Below, piece after piece: positions 29,435 to 36,360 of a stretch of DNA of 44,303 nt. Within the stretch, counting starts at the first letter, position 1; each line of letters opens with the position of its first letter. The position numbers were made by a program, and so were the translations under genes. This DNA comes from an uncultured Clostridia bacterium. GTDB lineage: Bacteria > Bacillota > Clostridia > Oscillospirales > Oscillospiraceae. The DNA lies in contig CAMNQX010000016.1 in NCBI GenBank assembly GCA_946550725.1, positions 1-44,303 on the forward strand, in the 5' to 3' direction. A model generated the notes under the pieces. That model saw only the letters and a list, made by a program, of their open reading frames with translations, did not search any database and had not been told where the DNA came from.

Positions 29435-31242
29435 CAGATCTTCCCCTCCTTTGGAGTCCAGGCGGTCAGCCCTACGGGTTCTTTCTCTCCATCCAACCGC
29501 CAGTAGAGCTGCTTACTTTCGCCGCCCTCCCAGGTGGCCCCGGTGACCAGCGGCCACTGGTCCGGCCCCACCAGCTGAGGCTGCGCCCCTATGCCCGCGT
29601 CCTCCAGCACCAGTGTCGGCGGGGCGTCCTGGGCGGTGTAGTACACATCCCCGCTGTTTTGGAAGTAACAGCCCCCCTCTGGCGTGACCTCAATGGCGCC
29701 TTGGTAGGCGTTGTAGGTAAGGCCGTACTGGAAGTCCAGCGCGTGGCTCTCCCCGTCATGCCAGTGGTAAAGCACCTTGCCGCCCCGGTAGCCCTCGGGG
29801 CTTTGAGCGACGTAGTAAATGTGGGTCAAGTTCCCGTTGGCGGCGAAGGCGTCCACCGACCCCGCGTCCAGGTCGGACGAAGTCAGGCTGCCCACGGTCT
29901 GGGTGAGCTGCCCAGTCTCCACCGTTTCGTCAGGCAGGACCGCCGCCCGGTAGAGGTCGCCGTCCTTCAGGTAAACGGCGCTTTGCCCCACCTCGTCCAG
30001 AAGAAAGTCGCCCCCAAGCCCTTCCGTCACCGGGAGCAGTTCTCCCCGGCGGGTGAGGTAATAGACCGCGCTGCCGCCGCTGGTTTGACCCACATAGAAC
30101 CGGCCCTTCAGCGTCTCGCTGCCATATCCGCTCCACCAAAGGTTCCCATTTCTCACCGCCGGGATCAGATAGGTCTCGTTGGACGCGTCCAGGCGCACCG
30201 GCGCGGTCATGGCCTTCACATCGTAATAGTACCAGTCCCCGCTGCTGTCCTCCCGCTCCTTCCGCAGGAGTAGTTCCGTGAGGGCGTTGTTGCACCACAT
30301 GGGCATCCAGCCGGACAGATCGACGCTCTCCCCGTCCCGCCAGAGGTAGTAGCTGTTGTCATACCCTCTGTACAAAGTGTCGTCGGTGCCGTTTGTGTTC
30401 CCCTCCCAAAACAGGCAGGTCTGGCCGCCGTTGCCCACGCCCACAAGCGTTCCCTGGCCGTCCAACTCCACCGGCTCCTTGTCCCCCACCCGCCACAGGG
30501 AATAGGGAGTCTGTCCGCTGGACTCCCAGCGGTAGGCCGCCGCCGTGCCGTCGGCGGAGGGCCGGAGGTCCGTCAGGTCGACCTCCCCCTCCACCCGGTC
30601 GATCTCGCGTACCTTCCCGGTGGGCAGATCACGATGGAAAAGGGCGGTTCCCGTGTCGTCCTGGACGGTGTAAAACACCGCGCCGCTGTCGGTGAGGGTC
30701 ACCGTGTCCCAGTCGGTTCGTTCCAATGTCCGTCCGTCAAAGAGGTAATAGTCGCCATCGGGGGCGTAGGTGTAGCTCAGGTTCACCGAGGAACTGGACA
30801 GCACACTTCGGATGGGCTTCACCTTGGAGAGAGCCTCCTCCCCCACCTGCTGAAGGATGACGTACCGCCCATCAGAGGTGGCGGTGGTGAAGAAAAAGCC
30901 GTCCGCCTCATAGTCCCACACCCCGTCGGGGGTAACAAAACCGCCCGCAGTCAGGACTACGCCAGGGGGCGGCTGCTTTTGGGGCAGAGCGAACAAAGCC
31001 AGCTCCAACCCCAGACACACCGCCACAAAGCACGCCACCCGGCGAAGGAGCGGGTGCCTTGCCGGGTGTTTCTCTTTCTTGTTCCGCCCCGCCTCCGGTT
31101 GGGCGTCCTCCGCTTCCGACGGAGGGAGCGGCGTCTCCTCCTTGGGAAGCTCCCGGGGCAGAGGCGCGCCGCAGTCGGGGCACTCCGCTGTGCCCAGGGG
31201 CGCCAAACAGCCGCAGACCCGGCATTGTACCGTCTCCGTCAT
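29434..31242 (-). CDS. Zinc-ribbon membrane protein with large extracellular repeat domain, coupled to rodA
   Basis: A 602-residue protein. An N-terminal zinc ribbon (CRVCGCLAPLGTAECPDCG, about 6-24) and an acidic/basic linker precede a single membrane helix (about 68-87, VACFVAVCLGLELALFAL). About 500 extracellular residues follow with repeated short beta-strand units such as DGDYYLFDGRTLERT, GAVFYTVQDDTG, SVDLSGW, GSAVYYLTRRGEL and GDVYYTAQDAPP. They resemble WD40/TolB-like propeller blades; the fold is an inference. ATG 31242 overlaps the rodA stop (ATGA), so its translation is coupled to rodA; longer open sequence upstream is out-of-frame rodA. I recognise no specific family. Confidence 0.78.
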   Translation of the reverse strand: MTETVQCRVCGCLAPLGTAECPDCGAPLPRELPKEETPLPPSEAEDAQPEAGRNKKEKHPARHPLLRRVACFVAVCLGLELALFALPQKQPPPGVVLTAGGFVTPDGVWDYEADGFFFTTATSDGRYVILQQVGEEALSKVKPIRSVLSSSSVNLSYTYAPDGDYYLFDGRTLERTDWDTVTLTDSGAVFYTVQDDTGTALFHRDLPTGKVREIDRVEGEVDLTDLRPSADGTAAAYRWESSGQTPYSLWRVGDKEPVELDGQGTLVGVGNGGQTCLFWEGNTNGTDDTLYRGYDNSYYLWRDGESVDLSGWMPMWCNNALTELLLRKEREDSSGDWYYYDVKAMTAPVRLDASNETYLIPAVRNGNLWWSGYGSETLKGRFYVGQTSGGSAVYYLTRRGELLPVTEGLGGDFLLDEVGQSAVYLKDGDLYRAAVLPDETVETGQLTQTVGSLTSSDLDAGSVDAFAANGNLTHIYYVAQSPEGYRGGKVLYHWHDGESHALDFQYGLTYNAYQGAIEVTPEGGCYFQNSGDVYYTAQDAPPTLVLEDAGIGAQPQLVGPDQWPLVTGATWEGGESKQLYWRLDGEKEPVGLTAWTPKEGKI

Positions 31243-32381
31243 AGGGTGCTCCCCCGGTCCTGGAGCCAGCTTGGGAGGTCCTTGGCCTTCACCCCGGACA
31301 CCAGCCCCGCCGCGGCGAACAGAATGATGATGGACGTGCCGCCGTAGCTGAAAAAGGGCAGGGTCAGACCCACCACCGGGAACACGTAGAGGGTCATGGC
31401 CACGTTGATCACCGTCTGGGCCAGGAACATCCCGCCAAAGCCAAAGGCTACCAGAGCGGTCATTTGGCTGGCGGCGTGCCGTCCCACCCAGAAGCACCGC
31501 AGGATGATGGCGCACAGCAGGAGCAGCATCACACCGCAGCCCACCAGCCCCAATTCCTCGCCGCAGACGGCGAAGATCTCGTCGGTATACTGGGCGGGGA
31601 TGATGCCCCGCTGGGTCTGACTGCCTTTTAGGTAGCCCTGTCCCGTCACCCCGCCGGTGGCGATGGCCATGACGCACCGTTCCTGCTGCCAGCCATCCCC
31701 GCCGGGGTCGTTGCGCAGGAAGATGATCATAATGCGGTTGCGGATATACCGGGGGAGCTTCTCCCACAGCAGGAGCACCGCCCCCACCACGCCGCCGAAG
31801 CCCAGGGCGAACCAGCCCCACTTCACCCCGGCGCACCACATGATGATGATGAGCATGAGGATATAGAGGAGGGACATCCCGTAGTCCTTGGAGATGACCA
31901 GGTTCAGCCCCGCGAAGAAAAAGCCGTGGGCGGCGATAGAGATAACGCTGATGGGATGGGCCAGAAGTTCCTTTTCCTTCAGCTTGGCGCACTGGTAGGC
32001 CAGCAGAAGCACCAAAAAGAGCTTGACCACCTCGGCGGGCTGGATGTTGATGGGCAGGCCGGGAATGGGGATCCAGTTCTTGTTTCCCGAATCCCCCGCC
32101 CGGCCAAAGGGGATGAGGGCCAGGAGGATGACCACATTGAAGAGAAGCATCCACTTCCACAGCTTTTCGGTGAACAGCTCAATGTCCACCAGGGTGAACA
32201 CCACATAGGCGGCGACGCCGATGAGGATGCCGATGCCCTGGATCATCACGTAACGGTTGCCGTTGTGGAGGTAGCGGGTGGCGCTGTAAATGAGCAGCAG
32301 GCCGAACCCGCTGGCCGCCAGACACAGCCCCAGAAGCACCATGTCCCCCTTATGGAAGAAATCCTGAACGGTCTTTTTCAC
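31239..32381 (-). CDS. rodA: SEDS peptidoglycan glycosyltransferase, RodA/FtsW family
   Basis: About 380 residues with ten membrane helices. It polymerises lipid II into glycan strands; RodA members act in side-wall elongation. Key features: GFGLLLIYSATR in helix 1, NIQPAEVVKLFLVLLLAYQ, a large loop carrying the catalytic Asp region, GYLKGSQTQRGIIPAQYTDEIFAVCGEELG and the family signature NVAMTLYVFPVVGLTLPFFSYGGTS. The QTQRGIIPAQYTDEIF wording favours RodA over FtsW/SpoVE. GTG 32381 lies 9 nt after AAGGAG; an in-frame GTG three codons earlier overlaps that site. The partner PBP2 gene is not adjacent. It heads a three-gene operon. Confidence 0.92.
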   Translation of the reverse strand: MKKTVQDFFHKGDMVLLGLCLAASGFGLLLIYSATRYLHNGNRYVMIQGIGILIGVAAYVVFTLVDIELFTEKLWKWMLLFNVVILLALIPFGRAGDSGNKNWIPIPGLPINIQPAEVVKLFLVLLLAYQCAKLKEKELLAHPISVISIAAHGFFFAGLNLVISKDYGMSLLYILMLIIIMWCAGVKWGWFALGFGGVVGAVLLLWEKLPRYIRNRIMIIFLRNDPGGDGWQQERCVMAIATGGVTGQGYLKGSQTQRGIIPAQYTDEIFAVCGEELGLVGCGVMLLLLCAIILRCFWVGRHAASQMTALVAFGFGGMFLAQTVINVAMTLYVFPVVGLTLPFFSYGGTSIIILFAAAGLVSGVKAKDLPSWLQDRGSTL

Positions 32382-32437
32382 CCGCGTCACCTCCTTATGA
32401 CCAGCTTAGACGGCGCAAACACAAAATGGTTGCGCAT

Positions 32438-32466
32438 ATTGTAAATATTGTATCATGACCCATCAA
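32438..32466 (-). promoter_or_regulatory. SigA-type promoter of rodA operon
   Basis: On the minus strand, TTGATG (32466-32461), a 17-nt spacer and TACAAT (32443-32438). A second TACAAT-like box lies 11 nt upstream in the spacer. Confidence 0.75.
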
Positions 32467-32483
32467 AAAAAGAAAGGGCGAAC

Positions 32484-32512
32484 TTGCGGTTTTTTGTGCC
32501 ATGTGGTATGCT
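32484..32512 (+). promoter_or_regulatory. SigA-type promoter of tsaE-tsaB-upp
   Basis: TTGCGG (32484-32489), a 17-nt spacer, then TATGCT (32507-32512). It is divergent from the rodA promoter and 28 nt before the tsaE start codon. Confidence 0.65.
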
Positions 32513-32540
32513 TACAGAAAAACGAAGGAGGCGACCGCCC

Positions 32541-32960
32541 GTGACCGTTCTGACCCACTCCCCCACCGAGACCGAGCAGGTGGGCCAAGCCCTTGCCGCC
32601 CAGCTGACAGCGGGGACGGTGCTGGCCCTGCGGGGGGACCTGGGCGCGGGCAAGACCGCCTTCACCCGTGGCCTGGCCCGGGGCCTGGGGTATGAGCGCG
32701 CGGTCACCAGCCCTACCTTTACCATCGTCAACGAGTACGAGGGGGGCCGCCTGCCCCTGTTCCACTTCGATCTTTACCGCCTCTCCTCCCCCGACGAGCT
32801 TTGGGACATCGGCTGGGAGGACTATTTAGACCGGGGCGGCGTGTGCGCCGTGGAGTGGAGCGAGCGGGCGGAGGAGCTGTTGTCCGGGGCGGTCACCGTT
32901 ACCCTCCGCCGGGTGGATGACAGCACCCGGGAGATCACCGTGGAAGGGGTGAAGGCATGA
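32541..32960 (+). CDS. tsaE: tRNA threonylcarbamoyladenosine biosynthesis ATPase TsaE
   Basis: A 139-residue ATPase that assists TsaB-TsaD in making t6A37 of ANN-decoding tRNAs. Walker A GDLGAGKTAF (about 34-43), the family motifs VTSPTFTIVNEYEG and LFHFDLYRL, and ICAVEW-like VCAVEWSERAEELL are present. GTG 32541 is chosen because AAGGAGG lies 9 nt upstream; the longer frame crosses the promoter. It overlaps tsaB by 4 nt (ATGA). Confidence 0.95.
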   Translation: MTVLTHSPTETEQVGQALAAQLTAGTVLALRGDLGAGKTAFTRGLARGLGYERAVTSPTFTIVNEYEGGRLPLFHFDLYRLSSPDELWDIGWEDYLDRGGVCAVEWSERAEELLSGAVTVTLRRVDDSTREITVEGVKA

Positions 32961-33679
32961 ACATTCTGGCTTTGGAGGCGTCGGCCAAGGCGGCCAGTTG
33001 CTGCGTGTGCCGGGACGAGTTTCTGCTGGCCCAGGCCTACCAGCACAGCGGTCTCACCCACTCCCGCACCCTTCTGCCCATGGTGGAGGACCTACTCAAA
33101 AACAGCGAGCTTTCCATGGACGACATCGACCTCATCGCCGTGGCCAACGGTCCCGGCTCCTTCACCGGCCTTCGCATCGGCGTGTCCGCCGCCAAGGGGC
33201 TGGCCTGGGCGAAGGACCTGCCCTGCGCGGCGTGCTCCACCCTGGAATCCATGGCCTGGAATTTGGCGCACCTGGAGGGGGCGGACGTCTGCTGCGCCAT
33301 GGATGCAAGGCGGTCTCAGGTCTACGCCGCCCGGTTCGTGATCCAAAACGGACGGCCCGTCCGTCTCCGGGAGGACGAGGCCATCTCGGTGGCCCAGCTG
33401 GCGGACGAGGTGGAAAATCGGAAAAAAACGCAGATTTTGGTTGGCGACGGCTGGGAACTATGCTATAATGAATTAAATGGCCGTGATCTACCCTGCTCTG
33501 TGGCCCCGCCCCATCTCCGCTATCCCTCCGCCTGGGGGGTGGCCCGGTGCGCTTTGGAGTTGGCCCGGCAAGACGCGCTGACCACCGCCGCCGCCCTCTC
33601 CCCCGCCTACCACCGGCTGTCTCAGGCCGAGCGGGAGCGCCTGGAGCGGGAACACCAAGGGCAAAAACAGGAAAATTAA
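32957..33679 (+). CDS. tsaB: tRNA threonylcarbamoyladenosine biosynthesis protein TsaB
   Basis: A 240-residue ASKHA-fold protein that scaffolds TsaD and TsaE for t6A synthesis. The opening MNILALEASAKAASCCV, HSRTLLPMVEDLL, and NGPGSFTGLRIGVSAAKGLAWA (about 65-86) are diagnostic. The C-terminal half (about 110-240) completes the second lobe, slightly longer than in Bacillus. It overlaps tsaE by 4 nt. The often adjacent rimI and tsaD are not here; upp follows 21 nt later without a terminator. Confidence 0.94.
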   Translation: MNILALEASAKAASCCVCRDEFLLAQAYQHSGLTHSRTLLPMVEDLLKNSELSMDDIDLIAVANGPGSFTGLRIGVSAAKGLAWAKDLPCAACSTLESMAWNLAHLEGADVCCAMDARRSQVYAARFVIQNGRPVRLREDEAISVAQLADEVENRKKTQILVGDGWELCYNELNGRDLPCSVAPPHLRYPSAWGVARCALELARQDALTTAAALSPAYHRLSQAERERLEREHQGQKQEN

Positions 33680-33700
33680 CATAAAAGGAGCCGATTCACG

Positions 33701-34333
33701 ATGGACGAAATGGTACACGTTCTCTCCCACCCCCTCCTCCAGCACAAGCTCTCCATCCTTCGCCGGGAGGACACCGGCGTCAAGGACTTCCGCGAGGTCG
33801 TCAGCGAGATCGCCACTCTCATGTGCTACGAGGCCACCCGCGACCTGCCCACCCAGGAGGTGGAGATCCAGACCCCCGTGGCCAAGGCCAAGGTGAAGGT
33901 GCTGGCGGGCAAGAAGCTGGCCATCGTCCCCGTTCTCCGGGCGGGCCTGGGCATGGTGGACGGCATCCTCACCCTCATCCCCTCGGCGAAGGTGGGCCAC
34001 ATCGGCCTGTACCGCGATCCCCAGACCCATGAGCCGGTGGAGTATTACTGCAAGATGCCCGACGACATCGAGCAGCGGGACGTGATCATCCTTGACCCCA
34101 TGCTGGCCACCGGCGGCTCCGCCTCCGCCGCCATCCAGTTCATGAAGAACTACGGCTGCAAGCACATCAAGCTCATGAACATCATCGCCGCCCCCGAGGG
34201 CGTGGAACGGGTACGCAAGGACCACCCCGACGTGGAGATCTATCTCGCTGCCATCGACGAAAAGCTCAACGACCACGCCTACATCGTCCCCGGCCTGGGC
34301 GACGCGGGCGACCGCATCTTTGGCACGAAGTAA
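33701..34333 (+). CDS. upp: Uracil phosphoribosyltransferase
   Basis: A 210-residue salvage enzyme converting uracil and PRPP to UMP. The PRPP loop is seen as [18 protein letters not shown] (about 127-144), the [25 protein letters not shown] block is present, and the C-terminal uracil-binding [17 protein letters not shown] is intact. Normal length. AAAGGAG lies 10 nt before the ATG. It is cotranscribed with tsaE-tsaB. Its natural partner, a uracil permease, begins at 43456 in this window under a separate promoter. Confidence 0.97.
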   Translation: MDEMVHVLSHPLLQHKLSILRREDTGVKDFREVVSEIATLMCYEATRDLPTQEVEIQTPVAKAKVKVLAGKKLAIVPVLRAGLGMVDGILTLIPSAKVGHIGLYRDPQTHEPVEYYCKMPDDIEQRDVIILDPMLATGGSASAAIQFMKNYGCKHIKLMNIIAAPEGVERVRKDHPDVEIYLAAIDEKLNDHAYIVPGLGDAGDRIFGTK

Positions 34334-34346
34334 CCTGGCACATACG

Positions 34347-34384
34347 CAAAACGGACGGTTCCCTCTGGGAACCGCCCGTTTTTT
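34347..34384. terminator. Bidirectional terminator, upp and cysK
   Basis: The hairpin AAAACGGACGGTTCCC / GGGAACCGCCCGTTTT (one mismatch, loop TCT) is followed by TTTTTT on the plus strand. On the minus strand the T-run is TTTTG. Confidence 0.85.
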
Positions 34385-34392
34385 ATGCTCAT

Positions 34393-35325
34393 TCAGTCTT
34401 GAAACATGGCTGTGCTCAGGTAGCGCTCCCCCGTGTCGGGGAGGAGGGCCACGATGGTCTTGTCCTTGTTTTCCGGGCGCTTGGCAAGGGTCAAAGCGGC
34501 GTGGAGCGCCGCCCCCGAGGACACCCCCACAAGCACGCCCTCCTGACGGCCCAGCAGCCGCCCGGCGGCGTAGGCCTCCTCGGTGGTGACGGGGATGATC
34601 TCGTCATACACGGCGGTGTCCAGCACGGCGGGGACGAAGCCCGCGCCGATGCCCTGCAGGCCGTGGGGTCCCGGCTTGCCCCCGGAGAGGACGGGGGAGT
34701 CCTTCGGCTCCACCGCCACCACCCGCACCCCGGGGTCCCGCTCCTTGAGGTATCTGCCCACGCCGGTGATGGTGCCGCCGGTGCCAACCCCGGCCACAAA
34801 AATGTCCACCTGGCCGTCGGTATCCGCCCAGATCTCCGGGCCGGTGGCGGCGTAGTGGGCGGCGGGGTTGGCAGGGTTGACAAACTGCCCCGCCAGGAAG
34901 CTGTTGGGGGTGGCCTTGGCCAGCTCCTCCGCCTTGTCAATAGCCCCCTGCATCCCCTTGGCCCCCTCGGTGAGCACCAGCTCCGCGCCATAGGCGGTCA
35001 TGAGACGGCGGCGCTCCACGCTCATGGTCTCGGGCATGGTGATGATCACCCGGTACCCGCGTGCCGCCGCCACCGCGGCCAGGCCGATACCCGTGTTCCC
35101 CGAGGTCGGCTCGATGATGGTGCCTCCCGGCTTCAGCTTGCCGCTTTTTTCCGCGTCGTTCACCATGGACAGCGCCACCCGGTCCTTCGCGCTGCCGCCG
35201 GGGTTGAAGTACTCCAGCTTCACCAGCACCCGGGCCTGGAGCGCCTGCTCCCGGGCGATATTGGTCAGCTCCAGCAGCGGGGTGCCGCCGATCAGCTCAT
35301 CCACGCGGGTGTAAATTTTCGCCAT
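34393..35325 (-). CDS. cysK: Cysteine synthase (O-acetylserine sulfhydrylase A)
   Basis: A 310-residue PLP enzyme making cysteine from O-acetylserine and sulfide. Features: IGGTPLLEL, the PLP lysine in [12 protein letters not shown] (about 42-53), the substrate loop [12 protein letters not shown] (about 71-82), the phosphate-binding [15 protein letters not shown] (about 178-192), the GIGAGFVP gate and [20 protein letters not shown] precedes the ATG. Monocistronic, with a consensus promoter at 35364-35393. It supplies the cysteine that the desulfurase encoded 19 kb away consumes. Confidence 0.96.
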   Translation of the reverse strand: MAKIYTRVDELIGGTPLLELTNIAREQALQARVLVKLEYFNPGGSAKDRVALSMVNDAEKSGKLKPGGTIIEPTSGNTGIGLAAVAAARGYRVIITMPETMSVERRRLMTAYGAELVLTEGAKGMQGAIDKAEELAKATPNSFLAGQFVNPANPAAHYAATGPEIWADTDGQVDIFVAGVGTGGTITGVGRYLKERDPGVRVVAVEPKDSPVLSGGKPGPHGLQGIGAGFVPAVLDTAVYDEIIPVTTEEAYAAGRLLGRQEGVLVGVSSGAALHAALTLAKRPENKDKTIVALLPDTGERYLSTAMFQD

Positions 35326-35363
35326 ATGCCTTCCCTCCTCGCATCCGTCTTGGTTCTTTGATA

Positions 35364-35393
35364 GTTATACTCCCCCCGCTTGCCCGGTGTCAA
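35364..35393 (-). promoter_or_regulatory. SigA-type promoter of cysK
   Basis: On the minus strand, TTGACA (35393-35388), an 18-nt spacer and TATAAC (35369-35364). The leader is only about 30 nt, so no T-box or SAM riboswitch fits. Confidence 0.82.
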
Positions 35394-35411
35394 GAGAAAG
35401 GGCGCCCGTTC

Positions 35412-35446
35412 CAAAGAGAAAGCCGCCTAAAATATTAGGCGGCTTT
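35412..35446 (-). terminator. Terminator of the SpoIIQ-like gene
   Basis: A 12-bp stem AAAGCCGCCTAA / TTAGGCGGCTTT (35419-35430, 35435-35446) is followed on the minus strand by CTCTTT, just after the stop codon. Confidence 0.85.
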
Positions 35447-35453
35447 CCTCTGT

Positions 35454-36197
35454 TTACAGCAGCTCCGGCAGATATTCCAACGGATCCACCGTCTCGCTGT
35501 TTTTGCTAAGCTCAAAGTGGAGGTGGGAGGGCTTGGCCCCCTCCATAGCGGCGGTGTCTCCCACCGCGCCGATCACGCTTCCCGTCTCCACCTCGTCCCC
35601 CACGGCGACGGTGGGCTTGGCAGCCAGGTTGCAGTATTTGGACTCCAGCCCGCCGGTGTGCTCGATGGTCACGGTGGAACCCATCAGCTCGTCAAAGGAC
35701 ACGTCGATCACCGTACCCTTGGCGGCGGCCACCACCTGGGTCCCCAGGGTGGCGGCGATATCCACCCCCGCGTGGGTGCGCCAGTCTCCCATGGTCTCGT
35801 CGTAGGCCAGCGTCTCCACGCTGTGGCCCGACAGCACCGCCCCCTTCACCGGCCAGGTGAACACCAGCGCCGCCGGGGTGGGAACAGGGGTCGGCGCAGG
35901 GGTAGGCGTTGGCGTGGGAGCGGGAGTGGCCGTGGGCGTGGGCATAGGCGTTGGGGTGGGCGCAGGCGTGGCCGTGGGCGCGGGGGTGACGGTGGGCAGG
36001 GGCGCGGTGGGGGGCAGCGTGACCACCACTTGGGTGGGTCTGGCTACCGTCTGCGTGGGCTGCATGGAATCGGCCAGAAGGAAATACCCTGAGACTCCGA
36101 TGGCGGCGACGCACAGAAAGAGGACGATGTAGAAGCCCTTCCCGGCGAGAAAGTCGCCCAGACGGCTGAGGCCGCCTTTTTTATTGTTGTTCTGCAA
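35454..36197 (-). CDS. spoIIQ: M23 peptidase-fold sporulation protein, probable SpoIIQ
   Basis: A 247-residue protein. A basic head precedes one membrane helix (about 21-43, FYIVLFLCVAAIGVSGYFLL), a 60-residue Pro/Thr/Ala stalk (PTATPAPTPTPMPTPTATP) and a LytM/M23 domain (about 115-247). The metal-site motifs HAGVDIAA and SHLHFEL are both complete, unlike Bacillus SpoIIQ. Single-pass topology, size and the perfect SigF-type promoter (36220-36249) point to SpoIIQ, the forespore half of the SpoIIQ-SpoIIIAH channel; M23 activity may remain. TTG 36197 follows GGAGG by 9 nt. A vegetative M23 hydrolase is the alternative. Confidence 0.85.
   Translation of the reverse strand: MQNNNKKGGLSRLGDFLAGKGFYIVLFLCVAAIGVSGYFLLADSMQPTQTVARPTQVVVTLPPTAPLPTVTPAPTATPAPTPTPMPTPTATPAPTPTPTPAPTPVPTPAALVFTWPVKGAVLSGHSVETLAYDETMGDWRTHAGVDIAATLGTQVVAAAKGTVIDVSFDELMGSTVTIEHTGGLESKYCNLAAKPTVAVGDEVETGSVIGAVGDTAAMEGAKPSHLHFELSKNSETVDPLEYLPELL
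35872..36055 (-). repeat. Low-complexity Pro/Thr/Ala coding repeat
   Basis: Alternating six-base units encode TP, AP and MP dipeptides of the SpoIIQ-like stalk. Prone to slippage. Confidence 0.7.
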
Positions 36198-36219
36198 GTG
36201 ACAACACCTCCGATGACCC

Positions 36220-36249
36220 TATTCTTGCCCCCCTTTTGGAAGGTTATAC
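36220..36249 (-). promoter_or_regulatory. SigF-type (forespore) promoter of SpoIIQ-like gene
   Basis: On the minus strand, GTATA (36249-36245), a 15-nt spacer and GGCAAGAATA (36229-36220). This matches every position of the Bacillus SigF consensus GYWTA-N15-GGnRAnAMTW as I know it. The expected start lies just before the ribosome site at 36211-36207. spoIIQ is a classical SigF gene. Confidence 0.85.
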
Positions 36250-36321
36250 CGTCCGCGCCAATATTTTTTCCTTCTTTTAAGCGTTCTTTCCTTTTCTGTT
36301 CATGATTGATTCACGATTCTA

Positions 36322-36330
36322 TGGTAGAAT
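36322..36330 (+). promoter_or_regulatory. Extended -10 promoter candidate of exporter operon
   Basis: TGGTAGAAT is a TGn extended -10 box with no good -35 hexamer at 17 nt. It lies about 30 nt before the adaptor start codon and its AAAAGGAGG ribosome site. Confidence 0.45.
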
Positions 36331-36360
36331 CTGCTCAGTTCTCCAAAAGGAGGTCCTTCC

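Noticed and set aside
31243-32160. N-terminal 300-codon extension of the zinc-ribbon gene
   Set aside because: It is out-of-frame rodA sequence. The ATG at 31242 with an ATGA overlap and an immediate zinc ribbon is the real start.
35326-35363. T-box or SAM riboswitch upstream of cysK
   Set aside because: The promoter leaves a leader of about 30 nt, too short for either element.
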